Assembly: GCF_003313245.1 (NCBI RefSeq)
Contig: NZ_QJSD01000007.1
Span: forward strand, 62,001-126,000
Direction: 5' to 3'
Origin: Primorskyibacter marinus
GTDB lineage: Bacteria > Pseudomonadota > Alphaproteobacteria > Rhodobacterales > Rhodobacteraceae
DNA: 64,000 bases
The position numbers and the translations under genes are program-made. The notes below the pieces were generated by a model. That model made no database searches, was not told where the DNA came from, and saw only the letters and a program-made list of their open reading frames with translations. Each line of letters starts with the position of its first letter. The stretch's first letter is position 1. This document shows positions 10,215 to 21,083 of this stretch, in pieces.

Positions 10215-11093
10215 TCATTCAGCGGAGTTCTTCGTCAGCGTAAGCGTCGACCAATCGCCGATCTGTTCGTGATGCGACAAGGTCATGCCGTGGCCCGCAT
10301 AGACCCCGATCACCTCTTGCGCCTGCTCGTTCAACAGCCCTGACAGGATCGCCCAGCCACCGGGGCACAGATGTGCGGCCATAGCCGGTGCAAGGTCAAT
10401 CAACGGGGCCTTGAGGATGTTGGCAAAGACAAGATCGAACGGTGCTTTGGCTGCAAGGTCGGGATGATCGAACCCTGTCGCCTCCAAGCAAGCCACGCGC
10501 CCTTCCAAACCGTTGGCTGCGACATTTGCCAGCGCCACGTCCACCGCGACCTCGTCAATATCGGACGCCACCACGGGATCGGTCCAGATCCGCGCGGCTG
10601 CCATTGCCAGAACCGCCGTGCCGCAGCCGATATCGGCGACATTGCGACCGACAAACCCATTGTTGGCCAATCGGTCCAGCGCACGCAAACAGCCCAAGGT
10701 CGTGGCGTGATGGCCGGTGCCGAACGCCATTGCCGCCTCGATCAGCAGAGGTTCGGACCCTTCGGGAACCTTGTCGGCATCGTGACTGCCATAGACGAAA
10801 AAGCGGCCCGCCTCGACCGGGGCAAGATCACGACGCACCTTGGCGACCCAATCGACATCGGGCAACTCGCTGACCACAAAGTCCCGCGCGCCATGTGCTG
10901 CGCTCAACAGGCTCAGCGCCACATCGTCGGGCGCTTCGGTGAAATAACCCCCCACTTCCCACAGGCCGGACCCATCCTCCATCTCGAACACGCCGATGCC
11001 GGTGGGTTCGGGGATCATATTCTCCATCGCGGCGCCAAGCGCCTCGGCCGGGGCTTTGCCGGTCAGGGTGGTGAAAGCGGTGAATGTCGGCAT
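10215..11093 (-). CDS. prmA: Ribosomal protein L11 methyltransferase
   Basis: SAM-dependent methyltransferase that trimethylates lysines and the N-terminus of L11. The 292 residues include an N-terminal substrate-recognition domain (about 1-100). The PrmA hallmark AFGTGHHATTLGCL lies at about 123-136, SAM motif I VADIGCGTAVLAMAAARI follows, and the catalytic motif is FDLVFANILKAPLIDLAP. A GGAGA precedes the ATG at good spacing. It is a single gene, convergent with the DUF1127 gene across the terminator. Confidence 0.95.
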   Translation of the reverse strand: MPTFTAFTTLTGKAPAEALGAAMENMIPEPTGIGVFEMEDGSGLWEVGGYFTEAPDDVALSLLSAAHGARDFVVSELPDVDWVAKVRRDLAPVEAGRFFVYGSHDADKVPEGSEPLLIEAAMAFGTGHHATTLGCLRALDRLANNGFVGRNVADIGCGTAVLAMAAARIWTDPVVASDIDEVAVDVALANVAANGLEGRVACLEATGFDHPDLAAKAPFDLVFANILKAPLIDLAPAMAAHLCPGGWAILSGLLNEQAQEVIGVYAGHGMTLSHHEQIGDWSTLTLTKNSAE

Positions 11094-11162
11094 TGCGGCG
11101 TCTCCGGGGCTTGATGTGTCATCCGGGTAGGCGCGAAGACGTCCGCCGTCAAGCCGCGCCCG

Positions 11163-11924
11163 TCAGCTGCGCAAGCGCCACCCGGTGCGGAAGATGATCC
11201 ACACCACCGCCATGCACAGGGCGCAAAACCCCGCAATGGCCAGCAAGCTCAACCCAACCGGCACATCCGCCGTCCCGAAGAACGCCCAACGGAAGCCGGA
11301 AATCAGGTAGACGACCGGATTGAACAGCGTGATCGTCTGCCAGATCGGCGGCAGCATGGAGATCGAGTAGAACGATCCGCCCAGAAACACCAAGGGCGTG
11401 ACGATCAGCAGCGGAATCAGTTGCAACTGTTCAAAGTTTTTCGCCCAGATCCCGATGATGAACCCGAACAGCGCAAAGCTGATGCAGGTCAGGATCAGAA
11501 AACCCGCCATGGCCAGCGGATGCTGGATACTCAGATCCACGAAGAAGGCCGACGTGCCCAGGATCACCAGTCCGATGAACAGCGCCTTGGTGGCCGCCGC
11601 CCCGGCATAGCCCAGCACGATTTCCAGAAAATTCACCGGCGCGGAAAGCTGTTCGTAGATCGTGCCGATGAATTTCGGAAAGTAGATCCCGAAACTGGCA
11701 TTCGAGATGCCCTGAGTCATCACCGTCAGCATGATCAGCCCCGGCACGATGAACGCGCCATAGCTGACGCCCTCGACCTGATCTATCCGACTGCCGATGG
11801 CGGTGCCGAAGACCACGAAATACAGCGAGGTGGAGATGACCGGCGAGATGAAGCTTTGCAGGAAGGTGCGAAAGAAGCGCGCCATTTCAAAGTAATAGAT
11901 CGAACGGACCGCTTGCAGGTTCAT
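11163..11924 (-). CDS. ABC-2 type exporter permease
   Basis: The 253-residue inner-membrane protein has about six hydrophobic helices and ABC-2 permease character ([19 protein letters not shown] at the start; [20 protein letters not shown] near the end, an ABC-2 signature-like segment). It forms an exporter with the ATPase encoded just upstream, whose stop overlaps its start (ATGA). YadH/NodJ-like permeases of this size export lipids, polysaccharide or drugs; the substrate cannot be told here. Confidence 0.9.
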   Translation of the reverse strand: MNLQAVRSIYYFEMARFFRTFLQSFISPVISTSLYFVVFGTAIGSRIDQVEGVSYGAFIVPGLIMLTVMTQGISNASFGIYFPKFIGTIYEQLSAPVNFLEIVLGYAGAAATKALFIGLVILGTSAFFVDLSIQHPLAMAGFLILTCISFALFGFIIGIWAKNFEQLQLIPLLIVTPLVFLGGSFYSISMLPPIWQTITLFNPVVYLISGFRWAFFGTADVPVGLSLLAIAGFCALCMAVVWIIFRTGWRLRS

Positions 11925-12850
11925 GCTGCATCCTCCTTCACCAAGCCAACGAATATATCCTCCAGACTGGACTGATGGGTGCGGATGTCGCGCAATGTCA
12001 GGCCCGCCGCGGCGATCTCTGCCAGCAGGTTCGTGATGCCCGTGCGGTCTGCCGTCGTGTCATAGGTATAGACCAGCGCCCTCCCGTCTTCGATCAAGCG
12101 CAGATCGTAGGCCGCAAGCGCATTCGGTATCTCCGCCACGGGTTCTTGCAGATCGACGATCAATTCCTTGCGGCCCATCCGCGCCATAAGAGCGGCCTTT
12201 TCCTCGACCAGCAGCAATTCGCCCTTGGCAATCACGCCCACGCGGTCGGCGATGGCCTCTGCCTCTTCTATATAATGCGTTGTCAGGATGATCGTCACGC
12301 CATCGGCCTTGAGTTGCGCAACGGTGTCCCACATATCGCGCCGAAGCTCGACATCGACGCCGGCGGTGGGTTCATCCAGAAACAGCACGCGCGGTTCGTG
12401 AGACAATGCCTTGGCGATCAACACGCGCCGCTTCATGCCGCCCGAAAGCTCGTTGACCTTGGCATCGCGCTTGTCCCACAGCGACAGCTGGCGCAGGATG
12501 CGTTCCAGCAGCGCGTCGTCGCGCTTGCATCCGAACAAGCCGCGCGAAAACCGCACTGCATCCATGACCTTCTGAAACGGCTCCAGATTGATTTCCTGCG
12601 GCACAAGCCCGATCAGCTGCCGCGCCGCGCGGTATTCGGTGATCGTGTCATGCCCGCCCACGCTGATCGTGCCGGAGGTCGGCACCGCGATTCCGCAAAC
12701 AGCGGAAATCAACGTGGTCTTGCCTGCCCCGTTAGGCCCAAGCAGCGCCAGAATCTCGCCTTCGCGGATCTCCAGCGAAACACCTTTCAACGCCTCGAAC
12801 CCGCCATCATAGATCTTACGAAGGTTCGAAATCTTTACCATAGCCGTCAT
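11921..12850 (-). CDS. ABC-2 exporter ATP-binding protein
   Basis: The 309-residue nucleotide-binding subunit partners the permease downstream. It has Walker [13 protein letters not shown] (about 35-46), Q-loop VPQEINL, the ABC signature LSGGMKRRV, Walker [14 protein letters not shown] and the H-loop [11 protein letters not shown]-terminal extension (about 225-305) is typical of the YadG/NodI/DrrA-like class. The start may be at 12850 or three codons later (MVKISNL). The two genes form a two-gene operon. Confidence 0.93.
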   Translation of the reverse strand: MTAMVKISNLRKIYDGGFEALKGVSLEIREGEILALLGPNGAGKTTLISAVCGIAVPTSGTISVGGHDTITEYRAARQLIGLVPQEINLEPFQKVMDAVRFSRGLFGCKRDDALLERILRQLSLWDKRDAKVNELSGGMKRRVLIAKALSHEPRVLFLDEPTAGVDVELRRDMWDTVAQLKADGVTIILTTHYIEEAEAIADRVGVIAKGELLLVEEKAALMARMGRKELIVDLQEPVAEIPNALAAYDLRLIEDGRALVYTYDTTADRTGITNLLAEIAAAGLTLRDIRTHQSSLEDIFVGLVKEDAA

Positions 12851-13038
12851 ATGCGTCTCCTGTATGCGACGCGAAAGCTAAACCTGTCTGTTCAGAATGC
12901 AACCTGCGTCAGCGCAGGTCAGTCTGTGCGAAATCGCCGTCGACGCGAATCCGCGCTGCGTCCGGGCCATTGCTGGCCAGGGCGCAGCAGCTTCGCCACG
13001 AATCCAGAAAGACCTACCAGCCTTACCGGTCAGCCGGC

Positions 13039-14067
13039 CTAGCCGTTGCGCACCGTATCAATCATCAACTGCACGTTGTCGGGGTCCGCGTCCGGCGTGA
13101 TGCCATGGCCGAGGTTGAAAATATGCGGCCCACCGCGAAGCGCATCCACCACGCGCCGCGTCTCGTCCACCAGATCCTGCCCGCCGGTGACCATGTGTTT
13201 CGACGCAAGATTGCCCTGCACACACCCATCCACCTGCACATGGCTGGCAGCCCAGTCCGGGCTGACGGAATTGTCGATGGCCACACAATCGGCCCCCGTT
13301 GCCTTGGCAAACCCGACATAGCGCTCGCCTGCTTCACGCGGAAACGCGATGATCGGCGTATCCGGGTGTTTGACCTTCAACGCCGAGATGATGCGCTGTG
13401 CGGGCTTGAGGCAAAAGTCATCGAAATCCGCGCCTTTCAGCGACCCCGCCCAACTGTCGAAAAGCTTGACGACCTCCGCACCCGCCTCGATCTGGCAGGA
13501 CAGGTAGTCGATGGTTGCGTCCGTCAGCCGGTCCATCAGCGCCTCGAAAAGCGGGCGGTTTTCGGCTTTGAGCGCATGGGCAGGCCCCTGATCCGGTGTG
13601 CCCTTGCCGGCAATCATATAGGTCGCCACGGTCCAGGGTGCCCCGGCAAAGCCGATCAGCGTGGTCTCGGGCGGCAATTCCCCCTTCAGGATGCGGATCG
13701 TCTCATAGATCGGCGACAGGGTTTCGTGGATCATCTCGCCCTGCCCCAGCCGGTCGAAATCCGCCTGTGCGGTCACGGTGGACAGCCGCGGCCCTTCGCC
13801 GGTGACAAACCAAAGATCCGCCCCCAGCGCCTGCGGCACCAGAAGGATATCGGCAAACAGGATCGCCCCGTCAAACCCGTAGCGGCGGATCGGCTGCATC
13901 GTGACCTCTGCGGCCAGTTCGGAATTGTAGCACAGCGACAGAAAGTCCCCGGCCTTTGCCCGTGTCGCGCGGTATTCGGGCAGGTAGCGCCCCGCCTGCC
14001 GCATCATCCAGATCGGCGGGACAGGCTGTGCCTCTCCGGCCAGTGCGCGCAGAATGGTCTTGCTCAT
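13039..14067 (-). CDS. hemE: Uroporphyrinogen decarboxylase
   Basis: Converts uroporphyrinogen III to coproporphyrinogen III in haem (and possibly bacteriochlorophyll) synthesis. With the ATG at 14067 the product is 342 residues. Signature 1 [17 protein letters not shown] lies near residues 17-33, and signature 2 is in [18 protein letters not shown]. An alternative ATG two codons upstream (14073) is closer to the AAGGA. The frame is open to 14463 but would run into hemC on the other strand. It is divergent from hemC, 106 bp apart. Confidence 0.96.
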   Translation of the reverse strand: MSKTILRALAGEAQPVPPIWMMRQAGRYLPEYRATRAKAGDFLSLCYNSELAAEVTMQPIRRYGFDGAILFADILLVPQALGADLWFVTGEGPRLSTVTAQADFDRLGQGEMIHETLSPIYETIRILKGELPPETTLIGFAGAPWTVATYMIAGKGTPDQGPAHALKAENRPLFEALMDRLTDATIDYLSCQIEAGAEVVKLFDSWAGSLKGADFDDFCLKPAQRIISALKVKHPDTPIIAFPREAGERYVGFAKATGADCVAIDNSVSPDWAASHVQVDGCVQGNLASKHMVTGGQDLVDETRRVVDALRGGPHIFNLGHGITPDADPDNVQLMIDTVRNG

Positions 14068-14173
14068 CGCCATGTCGTCCTTCTCGTCAATCGACCCGTG
14101 GTCCCTTGCGGGCGGCGATATGTCAAGCCATCGCGGCTTGCCGGGGCAGGATGACGCGACTAAAGCTGGGCGC

Positions 14174-15133
14174 ATGACGCATACACTTCCCTCTCCCGAC
14201 ACCCCGCTGAAGATCGGCACCCGTGCTTCGCCCCTGGCGCTGGCCCAGGCCCACGAGACCCGAGACAGACTGGCCGCGGCCTTTGCACTGGACGCTGCTG
14301 CCTTTGAGATCGTTCCGATCAAGACCACCGGTGATGACCGGGCGCTGATCGCCGCAGACCGGCCGCTGAAAGAAATCGGCGGGAAAGGCCTGTTCACCAA
14401 GGAAATCGAAGAACAGCTTCTGTCCGGCGGCATCGACATTGCCGTGCATTCGATGAAAGACATGCCGGTGCTGCAACCTGCCGGGCTGGTGCTGGACTGC
14501 TACCTGCCCCGCGAGGATGTGCGCGACGCGTTTGTCTCGAATGACTTTACCGGCATCTTCGAATTGCCGCATGGATCAACCGTGGGCACGTCGTCGCTGC
14601 GACGCCGTGCGCAACTGCTGCACCGACGCCCGGATCTGACTGTCGTCGAGTTTCGTGGCAATGTGCAGACCCGGCTGCGCAAGCTGTCAGAGGGCGTCGC
14701 GGACGCCACGTTCCTTGCCATGGCCGGGCTGAACCGGTTGGCGATGGCGGACGTGCCCCGCACCGCAATCGCCCCCGAGGACATGCTGCCCGCCATTGCC
14801 CAGGGTGCCATCGGGATCGAACGCCGCGCCGATGATGCCCCCACAGCCCATATGCTGGAAGCGATCCATGATGCGCTGACCGGCAAGCAACTGGCGGCAG
14901 AGCGCGCCTTTCTGGCCACGCTCGACGGGTCTTGCGAGACGCCGATCGGCGGGTTGGCGGAACTGGACGGCGGCACCTTGCGGCTGCGCGGGGAAATCCT
15001 GCGCCCGGACGGCTCGGATGCCGTGTCCGACGATGCCAGCGCACCGGTCGAGGACGGGGCCGCGTTGGGCCATGAAATGGCGCGCAAGCTGTTGGCGCAG
15101 GGCGGGCCGGGCTTCTTTGACTGGCGCAATTGA
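14174..15133 (+). CDS. hemC: Porphobilinogen deaminase (hydroxymethylbilane synthase)
   Basis: Polymerises four porphobilinogens into hydroxymethylbilane. The 319-residue frame from the ATG at 14174 shows [14 protein letters not shown] at the N-terminus, the catalytic Asp in [15 protein letters not shown], and the dipyrromethane-cofactor cysteine C254 in [11 protein letters not shown]. The open frame begins at 14054, inside hemE, and is not used. Sharing a short divergent promoter region with hemE would allow joint control of two steps of the pathway; no clear FnrL-type palindrome was seen there. Confidence 0.96.
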   Translation: MTHTLPSPDTPLKIGTRASPLALAQAHETRDRLAAAFALDAAAFEIVPIKTTGDDRALIAADRPLKEIGGKGLFTKEIEEQLLSGGIDIAVHSMKDMPVLQPAGLVLDCYLPREDVRDAFVSNDFTGIFELPHGSTVGTSSLRRRAQLLHRRPDLTVVEFRGNVQTRLRKLSEGVADATFLAMAGLNRLAMADVPRTAIAPEDMLPAIAQGAIGIERRADDAPTAHMLEAIHDALTGKQLAAERAFLATLDGSCETPIGGLAELDGGTLRLRGEILRPDGSDAVSDDASAPVEDGAALGHEMARKLLAQGGPGFFDWRN

Positions 15134-15187
15134 GGCGACCACACCCTCTGGGTCAAATGGTCTCGGTCCGGCAGCGTGCGGTGCCGT

Positions 15188-15985
15188 TCAGTCGTCCGGC
15201 ACACGGAACGTCAATGACGCCCATAGCGATTCCCAAACCGGGTCATCCTGCGCCTCTGGGTCCAGCGGGCGCATGACCACGGAATCGACAAGATAGGTAT
15301 GGCCGGGGCTGACCGGGAATATCGCCACCCCCTCCTCGTCGGTGCGGTAAAGCGTCGATGTAACGGCCCCATCGGGTGCCTTGTCGAACAGTTCAACCTG
15401 TGTGTCCGTGCGCAATGCGCCCTCATATAGAACCGTTACCGGAAACCCAGTGGACAGATCATCGGTATAGGGGTTCGCCTGCGCCACGATCTCTGTCAGC
15501 AACCCGACCTCGCGATCACGCCCTGCCCCATCTCCGACAGCAATCAGGCTTTTGCCATATCGGCTGTAGCGCTCGCGAAATCCGGTTTCCGGCAAACCGC
15601 GTGCGCGGTGCTGATCCATGGCCCAGCCAAAATCCTTGTGGGTCGTGAAGGATTCGAATTTCACCCATTCCTTGTAGGTCAGCAGATAATCGGTGGTTTC
15701 ATGCACCACCACCGCCAGCCCCTCTTGCAGTGCGGGCATGGTCAGCGCAGGCCTGTCCCCGGCCCGACCGGGGACCTCTGACAGATCACCGCCCATCACC
15801 ACGTCGAAACGACGAAACCGCATCGGCAGATAGGAAAATGCCGAGCCTTCGAAATTCTCGCCCACTCGAATATCCGCAACCAACGGGGCATCCACCGTGA
15901 TCTGATACTCCAGCGGCGAAATCCAGAATTCATGGGCAGTGGCCGCGACGGGTAAGAGTGCGGCAATCAAGGCAAGCGCACGCAT
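15188..15985 (-). CDS. DUF4198 family exported protein
   Basis: From the ATG at 15985 (AAGGA at good spacing) the product is 265 residues with a signal peptide ending at about VAATA and a mature start HEFWISPLEYQI. That opening is diagnostic of DUF4198, a periplasmic family often tied to nickel/cobalt uptake components. The rest looks beta-rich with a C-terminal fold of carboxypeptidase-regulatory type (YRTDEEGVAIFPVSPGHTYL). No transporter gene is adjacent, so a metal role is only a family-based suggestion. Confidence 0.8.
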   Translation of the reverse strand: MRALALIAALLPVAATAHEFWISPLEYQITVDAPLVADIRVGENFEGSAFSYLPMRFRRFDVVMGGDLSEVPGRAGDRPALTMPALQEGLAVVVHETTDYLLTYKEWVKFESFTTHKDFGWAMDQHRARGLPETGFRERYSRYGKSLIAVGDGAGRDREVGLLTEIVAQANPYTDDLSTGFPVTVLYEGALRTDTQVELFDKAPDGAVTSTLYRTDEEGVAIFPVSPGHTYLVDSVVMRPLDPEAQDDPVWESLWASLTFRVPDD

Positions 15986-16162
15986 CGGCAAAATCCTTAC
16001 GGTTGGTCGGCAGTAGGGCCGAACTGTAGCGGCGCTGCACAGGGTTTCAATCCACAGATGCGTGAGAGTGGCAGGCGCGGCCCCTGCCTCACAAGACAAA
16101 AGACAAAAATGATGCCGCGACGTGACCTGCAAGCGCTCGGCTCAAAGACCTGCGTGATCGCT

Positions 16163-16630
16163 TCACGCGATACGTTTGGCGCGATCTTCAATATCCTTGG
16201 CGTATTCGGCAATACGCACCCGGAACCGCTTGCCAATATTACCCTTTGCCAGCTTCATCGACTGCATCAGCAGCCGCGCCGAAAGCGTCCGGGGGCGCGG
16301 CGCGACCTTCATCGCCAGCCGTGTGCGCGATCGGGAGAGTGCGACCAATTCTATCGACACGCCGACATCCAGACCACCTGACGTCCCGGCAAAGGCCAGA
16401 GATTCCGGCCCTTCATACCGCGTGAGTTCGATGGTTGCGGTGCGCGTCTTGCCGCGAAACGCGAAAGTCGTGGCCCAGGTCATGCCGGCACCGGGTTCGA
16501 ACATTCGGTCGGTGCGCCGCACATCTATCCCCCGGCGCAGAGCAGAACGTTCGAGGACATCGAAATCCGTTACCGCCGCAAAAACCGCGTCCAAAGGCGC
16601 GTCGATGTCTTCGTTCGCTGTCAGTTCCAT
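16163..16630 (-). CDS. SRPBCC (START-like) family protein
   Basis: The 155-residue product begins MELTANEDIDAPLDAVFAAVTDF, the usual first strand and helix of polyketide-cyclase/START-type proteins. A beta-rich centre and a long C-terminal helix follow (SARLLMQSMKLAKGNIGKRF). The fold binds hydrophobic ligands; the ligand is unknown. The start at 16630 has AAGGC about nine bases upstream; the frame continues to 16711 but would overlap nudC. It reads in the same direction just downstream of nudC. Confidence 0.78.
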   Translation of the reverse strand: MELTANEDIDAPLDAVFAAVTDFDVLERSALRRGIDVRRTDRMFEPGAGMTWATTFAFRGKTRTATIELTRYEGPESLAFAGTSGGLDVGVSIELVALSRSRTRLAMKVAPRPRTLSARLLMQSMKLAKGNIGKRFRVRIAEYAKDIEDRAKRIA

Positions 16631-16691
16631 CGTGTTATTGCCTTGCTTCGCCGTGGATCTGTCCGGGATCTGACAGACCGCCAGTTTTGCG

Positions 16692-17663
16692 TCATTCGTC
16701 CCTGTCCGCAAGCCAGTTGCTCAGCAGGAACTGCGCGATTGCACCTTTTCGGGCAGGCAGTATGTCGGTTCTTCTGCCGGCGAAGACCTCCATCAATTCC
16801 TCGCGGGTGATCCACAAAGCGTCCTCCAATTCCACCGGGTCCAGACTGATTTCATGCGTCAGCGCCTCTCCTGTACAACCCAGCATCAAAGAGGATGGAA
16901 ACGCCCAGGGCTGGCTGGCGAGGTATCTGACATGCCCGATGCGTATGCCCGCCTCTTCATAAACCTCACGGCGCACGGCGGCCTCCATCGTTTCTCCCGG
17001 CTCGACAAAGCCTGCAAGCAGGGAATACATACCGTCCGGCCAATGTGGCGAGCGGCCCAGCAGGACAGAATTTCCACGGGTGACAAGCATGATAACAACC
17101 GGATCGGTGCGCGGAAAATGATGCGTTTTGCAGACCGGGCAAATGCGCTGCCAACCCGCCATGAAAATATCCGATTTGGCACCGCAAGCGGCGCAGAATC
17201 CGTGTGTGCCATGCCAGCCAAGGATTGCCTTGCCGGTCGCGGCCAGTTCGGCATCGCGTGCATCCAGCAGGGTCATAACGGCGCGCAGCTCTGCAAAATG
17301 CTGCCCCTCGGTCAGAGCCGGATGGGTCTGTTCGGACTGGTCGTGAAATTCCTGAAGTGCCGCCTCGTCGAGCCCCTCTGGCACCCAGCCGCGCAGTTCA
17401 TAGGCAAAATATCCGGCCTCTTCAGTTTCGCGCCCCAGAAAGACAGGGGCTGCCAAACCCGTCAGGATCGGGTGCCGCATCGGCAACCTTGCCAGCATCA
17501 TCCCCTCACCAACAGCGACCACCAGCGGCTTGCCGCGCCAGAACAACACCGCGCGCGACGCGTCAGAATCAGCGAGCGCCTTCAATTTCGGCGCATCTCC
17601 GCGCATTTCCCCAGCCCGGTCGAGCGAAGATCCGCCGAAGGTCACGGTTTCAGAAAATTGCAT
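16692..17663 (-). CDS. nudC: NADH pyrophosphatase / NAD-decapping Nudix hydrolase
   Basis: Cleaves NAD(H) to NMN(H) and AMP and removes NAD caps from RNA. The 323 residues include the zinc ribbon C157-x2-C160...C175-x2-C178, the Nudix box GFVEPGETMEAAVRREVYEE (from about 218) and the NudC-specific SQPWAFPSS at about 250-258, one residue away from the usual SQPWPFP. The N-terminal domain is of eukaryote/alphaproteobacterial length. It is divergent from the cpdB-like gene, 190 bp apart. Confidence 0.95.
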   Translation of the reverse strand: MQFSETVTFGGSSLDRAGEMRGDAPKLKALADSDASRAVLFWRGKPLVVAVGEGMMLARLPMRHPILTGLAAPVFLGRETEEAGYFAYELRGWVPEGLDEAALQEFHDQSEQTHPALTEGQHFAELRAVMTLLDARDAELAATGKAILGWHGTHGFCAACGAKSDIFMAGWQRICPVCKTHHFPRTDPVVIMLVTRGNSVLLGRSPHWPDGMYSLLAGFVEPGETMEAAVRREVYEEAGIRIGHVRYLASQPWAFPSSLMLGCTGEALTHEISLDPVELEDALWITREELMEVFAGRRTDILPARKGAIAQFLLSNWLADRDE

Positions 17664-17853
17664 GCAAATGCTCCCATTTATGTCACACTTCCCATGTCAT
17701 GCCCCTGATCCGGTGGCAAACACCTTGAGTTTGACCAAGCGGCTGCGCGACCAAGAGTTGACCCTCTTTTCAGCAACCTGTTCCAGTTGTCTTGTCATCG
17801 GATTGTAGTCTTCGCATGCTCTTGTCACGTCAATGCCTTAACGGAGCCGAACA

Positions 17854-19833
17854 ATGCCCAAGACCGTCTTCCCGACCCTTTCACGACGCGCTTTCCTTGC
17901 CGGTACGGCAGCGGGGGCGTCGATGATCACGTTGCATCCATTCTCGGCCCGCGCGGCCGAAGGGCAGGTCCATTTGCGGATCATGGAAACCACGGACCTG
18001 CATGTGCATGTCTTCCCCTATGACTATTATTCCGACCGGCCGGTGGACACCGTGGGCCTGTCGCGCACCGCGTCGATCATCGGCGACATCCGCGCCGAGG
18101 CGACCAACTCGATGCTGGTCGACAATGGCGACTTTCTTCAGGGCAACCCGATGGGCGACTACATCGCCTATGAGCGCGGCATGAAGGAAGGCGACTTGCA
18201 CCCGATCATCACCGCCATGAACACCGTTGGATTTGACGCGGGCACGATCGGCAATCACGAATTCAACTACGGGCTGGATTTCCTGATGAAATCTGCCGCC
18301 GGTGCCGAATTTCCGATCGTGCTGGCCAATCTGGCCACCGAAAAAGGTGCCGCCCCGCGCGACGACACCACGCTGTTCACCCCCTATGTGATCCTTGACC
18401 GCACCGTGACCGACGGTGCGGGTGCCAGCCACGACATCAAGGTGGGCATTATCGGATTCACCCCGCCGCAGGTGATGAACTGGGACAGCAAGCACCTGCA
18501 AGGCAATGTCGAGGCCCGCGATATCGTCGAGACCGCCCGCACCTATATCCCCGAGATGAAAGAGGCAGGCGCCGACATCATCATCGCGCTGTCGCATTCC
18601 GGCATCGGCGCGGCCAAGGAAACCGACGGTATGGAAAACGCCAGCGTGCCGCTTGCCTCGGTTGACGCGGTGGACGCGGTGATGACCGGCCACAGCCACC
18701 TGGTCTTTCCATCGCCCACCTATGCGGATTACGCCGCAGTCGATGTGGACAAGGGCACGATCCACGGCAAGCCCGCCGCGATGGGCGGCTTCTGGGGCAG
18801 CCATCTGGGCGTGATCGACCTGATGTTGGAACGCGAGGGCGGCGAATGGCGCGTCGTGTCCACCGCGTCAGAGGCGCGCCCGATCAGCAAACGCAACGAG
18901 GATCGGTCCGTCACGGCGCTGGTCGAGGATGATCCGGCCGTGCTGGACAGTGTGCGCCAGCAGCACGAGGAAACGCTTGCCTATGTACGCCGCGCCGTCG
19001 GCAAGACCTCTGCGCCGCTGCACAGCTATTTCGCGCTGGTGGCCGATGATCCGTCGGTGCAGATCGTGTCGATCGCGCAGAAATGGTATATCGAGCAGAT
19101 GCTGGAAGGCACCGAATACGAAGGCCTGCCAATCCTGTCCGCTGCTGCCCCCTTCAAGGCCGGTGGCCGGGGTGGACCGGACTATTACACGGATGTGCCT
19201 GCCGGTGATGTGGCGATCAAGAACGTGGCCGACCTTTACCTTTATCCCAATACGGCACGGGCGGTGAAGGTGAACGGCCAGCAACTCAAGGACTGGCTGG
19301 AACGCTCTGCCGGCATGTTCAATCAGGTAGAGGTGGGCAAGGCCGATCAGGTGCTGCTCAACACCGAATTTCCCAGCTATAATTTCGATGTGATCGACGG
19401 CGTGACCTATCAGATCGACCTGTCGCAGCCGTCGAAATACGGCCCGAAGGGCGAGCCGCTGAACCCCGATGCCAACCGCATCGTGGATCTGGCCTATGAT
19501 GGCCAGCCAGTAACGCCGGACATGGAGTTCATCATCGCCACCAACAACTACCGTGCCAGCGGCGGCGGCAGTTTTCCGGGCGCGATGGGCGACACGATCA
19601 TCTTCGAGGCACCCGACACCAACCGCGACGTCATTGTGCGCTATATCGTGGAACAAGGCACCATCAATCCATCCGCCGATGCCAACTGGTCCTTCGCTCC
19701 GCTGAAAGACACCAGCGTATTGTTCGAAACCGGCCCGAAGGCGCGTGACTACACGTCCGATGTGAAGGGCGTGACCATTCAGGATGCCGGCGACGGTGCC
19801 GATGGCTTCGCGCAATTCCGCATCACGCTCTGA
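17854..19833 (+). CDS. cpdB: 2',3'-cyclic-nucleotide 2'-phosphodiesterase / 3'-nucleotidase
   Basis: Periplasmic enzyme that salvages 2',3'-cyclic nucleotides and 3'-nucleotides from degraded RNA. The 659 residues start with a twin-arginine signal ([12 protein letters not shown]), so export is by Tat after folding. The calcineurin-like metallophosphatase domain shows [29 protein letters not shown] and the GHSHLVFP loop. The C-terminal 5'-nucleotidase domain contains the [16 protein letters not shown] substrate loop. It may cooperate functionally with the secreted RNase T2 at 24981, whose products include 2',3'-cyclic nucleotides. Confidence 0.94.
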   Translation: MPKTVFPTLSRRAFLAGTAAGASMITLHPFSARAAEGQVHLRIMETTDLHVHVFPYDYYSDRPVDTVGLSRTASIIGDIRAEATNSMLVDNGDFLQGNPMGDYIAYERGMKEGDLHPIITAMNTVGFDAGTIGNHEFNYGLDFLMKSAAGAEFPIVLANLATEKGAAPRDDTTLFTPYVILDRTVTDGAGASHDIKVGIIGFTPPQVMNWDSKHLQGNVEARDIVETARTYIPEMKEAGADIIIALSHSGIGAAKETDGMENASVPLASVDAVDAVMTGHSHLVFPSPTYADYAAVDVDKGTIHGKPAAMGGFWGSHLGVIDLMLEREGGEWRVVSTASEARPISKRNEDRSVTALVEDDPAVLDSVRQQHEETLAYVRRAVGKTSAPLHSYFALVADDPSVQIVSIAQKWYIEQMLEGTEYEGLPILSAAAPFKAGGRGGPDYYTDVPAGDVAIKNVADLYLYPNTARAVKVNGQQLKDWLERSAGMFNQVEVGKADQVLLNTEFPSYNFDVIDGVTYQIDLSQPSKYGPKGEPLNPDANRIVDLAYDGQPVTPDMEFIIATNNYRASGGGSFPGAMGDTIIFEAPDTNRDVIVRYIVEQGTINPSADANWSFAPLKDTSVLFETGPKARDYTSDVKGVTIQDAGDGADGFAQFRITL

Positions 19834-19878
19834 CACGCAGACGCGTTGACGCGACAAGTTACCGCTAACTATAGCGAC

Positions 19879-19904
19879 ACGGGCGGCTCGACAGCGCCGC
19901 CCGT
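19879..19904 (+). terminator. Hairpin after cpdB
   Basis: ACGGGCGGC (19879-19887) pairs perfectly with GCCGCCCGT (19896-19904), 9 bp with an 8-base loop. It is followed by ATGGTGTTT rather than a strong T-run, so this is a likely but not ideal terminator. Confidence 0.55.
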
Positions 19905-20064
19905 ATGGTGTTTACAGCACCTTGCATCCGATCTGGTTCATGCGATCTCCACATACATCGCCCCGCTAAATGCGTGATACCGTCCGGAAAATCCGCGATC
20001 CGATGCAACACGGTTGAGGCCCGCAAAACGCGGACCGGCAAATACGGGCGCTACAGGAGAAACC

Positions 20065-20721
20065 ATGACCTTCGCTGCTGTAATCTTTGATCTCGACGGC
20101 ACCCTGATCGACACGGAAACCCTGTCGATGAATTCCTCCCGGATCGCGTTTGAGGCACATGGGCTGCCTGTGACGGACAAGCTGCTGCACAGCCTCATCG
20201 GCAAGGACAAGGTTGCGGGAACGTCGATCCTGCGCGCGGAATATGGCGATATCGACCTACCCGCGCTGTTCGCAACCTGGGTCGAGGTCGCGCGCGAGCA
20301 TTTCGAGACGGAGATTCCCCTGAAGCCCGGCGTCGAAGAGCTGCTGACCTGGCTGGCAGAGCGTGACGTGCCCCGCGCGATCTGCACCTCGTCCAGTCAG
20401 GCAGAGGCGGACCAGAAATTGCGCATTACCGGGCTTGGGCGTTGGATAAAAACCGTTGTGACCGTGGACTGCATCACCAACGCCAAACCGCATCCCGAAC
20501 CCTATCTGGAAGCCGCGCGCCGCCTGCGCGTCAGCCCAGAGTCCTGTCTGGCCTTCGAGGATAGCGAAACCGGCGCGCAAGCGGCCTTTGCCGCCGGGAT
20601 GCATGTTGTACAGGTGCCCGACATCATTCCGGCCTCGGGGAAATTCGCCCAAATCGTCGCGGACAGCCTGCTGTTGGGCGCGCATCAGGCCGGGTTGCTA
20701 CCGGCACCTTGCGAATCTTGA
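20065..20721 (+). CDS. HAD-superfamily hydrolase (beta-phosphoglucomutase-like)
   Basis: From the ATG at 20065 (AGGAGA just upstream) the product is 218 residues. HAD motif I FDLDGTLIDTE has the nucleophile at D9 and acid/base at D11. Motif II is in ICTSSSQAE, and motifs III/IV in NAKPHPEPYLEAA and CLAFEDSETGAQAAFAAGM. A helical cap between motifs I and II marks subclass I, close to beta-phosphoglucomutase or sugar-phosphate phosphatases. The substrate is not evident. It reads toward the SRP RNA gene. Confidence 0.85.
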   Translation: MTFAAVIFDLDGTLIDTETLSMNSSRIAFEAHGLPVTDKLLHSLIGKDKVAGTSILRAEYGDIDLPALFATWVEVAREHFETEIPLKPGVEELLTWLAERDVPRAICTSSSQAEADQKLRITGLGRWIKTVVTVDCITNAKPHPEPYLEAARRLRVSPESCLAFEDSETGAQAAFAAGMHVVQVPDIIPASGKFAQIVADSLLLGAHQAGLLPAPCES

Positions 20722-20740
20722 TCCAACACCCTAGATAGGG

Positions 20741-20840
20741 GGTGAGAGGTTGGCGCGGGCGAGCGCCTCGCCAACCCGGTCAGATCCGGAAGGAAGCAGC
20801 CGTAACGAGCCCCGCTTGGGTCGTTGTCCAGCCTCTCACC
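20741..20840 (+). ncRNA. ffs: Signal recognition particle RNA (4.5S type)
   Basis: The Ffh-binding core GGTCAGATCCGGAAGGAAGC with the following AGCCGTAACGAG is at about 20778-20807. The 5' GGTGAGAGGTTGG (20741-20753) pairs with 3' CCAGCCTCTCACC (20828-20840), allowing one G-U, giving the long terminal helix. An extra small hairpin GGCGAGCGCCTCGCC lies in the 5' arm. Total about 100 nt, the small bacterial SRP RNA. With Ffh it directs membrane protein targeting. Its place just upstream of dnaX is common in alphaproteobacteria. Exact ends are inferred from pairing. Confidence 0.93.
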
Positions 20841-21083
20841 TTTCCCCGCATCATGCGAGAGCCGCGAATGGTTGCCTTGGCGGCGACTGTTCAGCGCCCG
20901 TCAGGGGGCCACGCGGACCCACCTGCTTTCGACGTTACAACCGTTCCGCGCCGAATGTATCGCAATCGGCCATCCGCCCGCTGTCATAGCCGCGCGCGAA
21001 CCAGCCAGAGCGCTGTTCGCTGGACCTTTGGCCGACGTGTTTGTACGCTCTGCCCGACACAGCCAAATCCCAGCAAGGACCGC

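Noticed and set aside
20742-21083. N-terminal extension of dnaX through the SRP RNA gene
   Set aside because: The SRP RNA is structurally unambiguous; DnaX begins at the ATG at 21084 with a proper ribosome-binding site.
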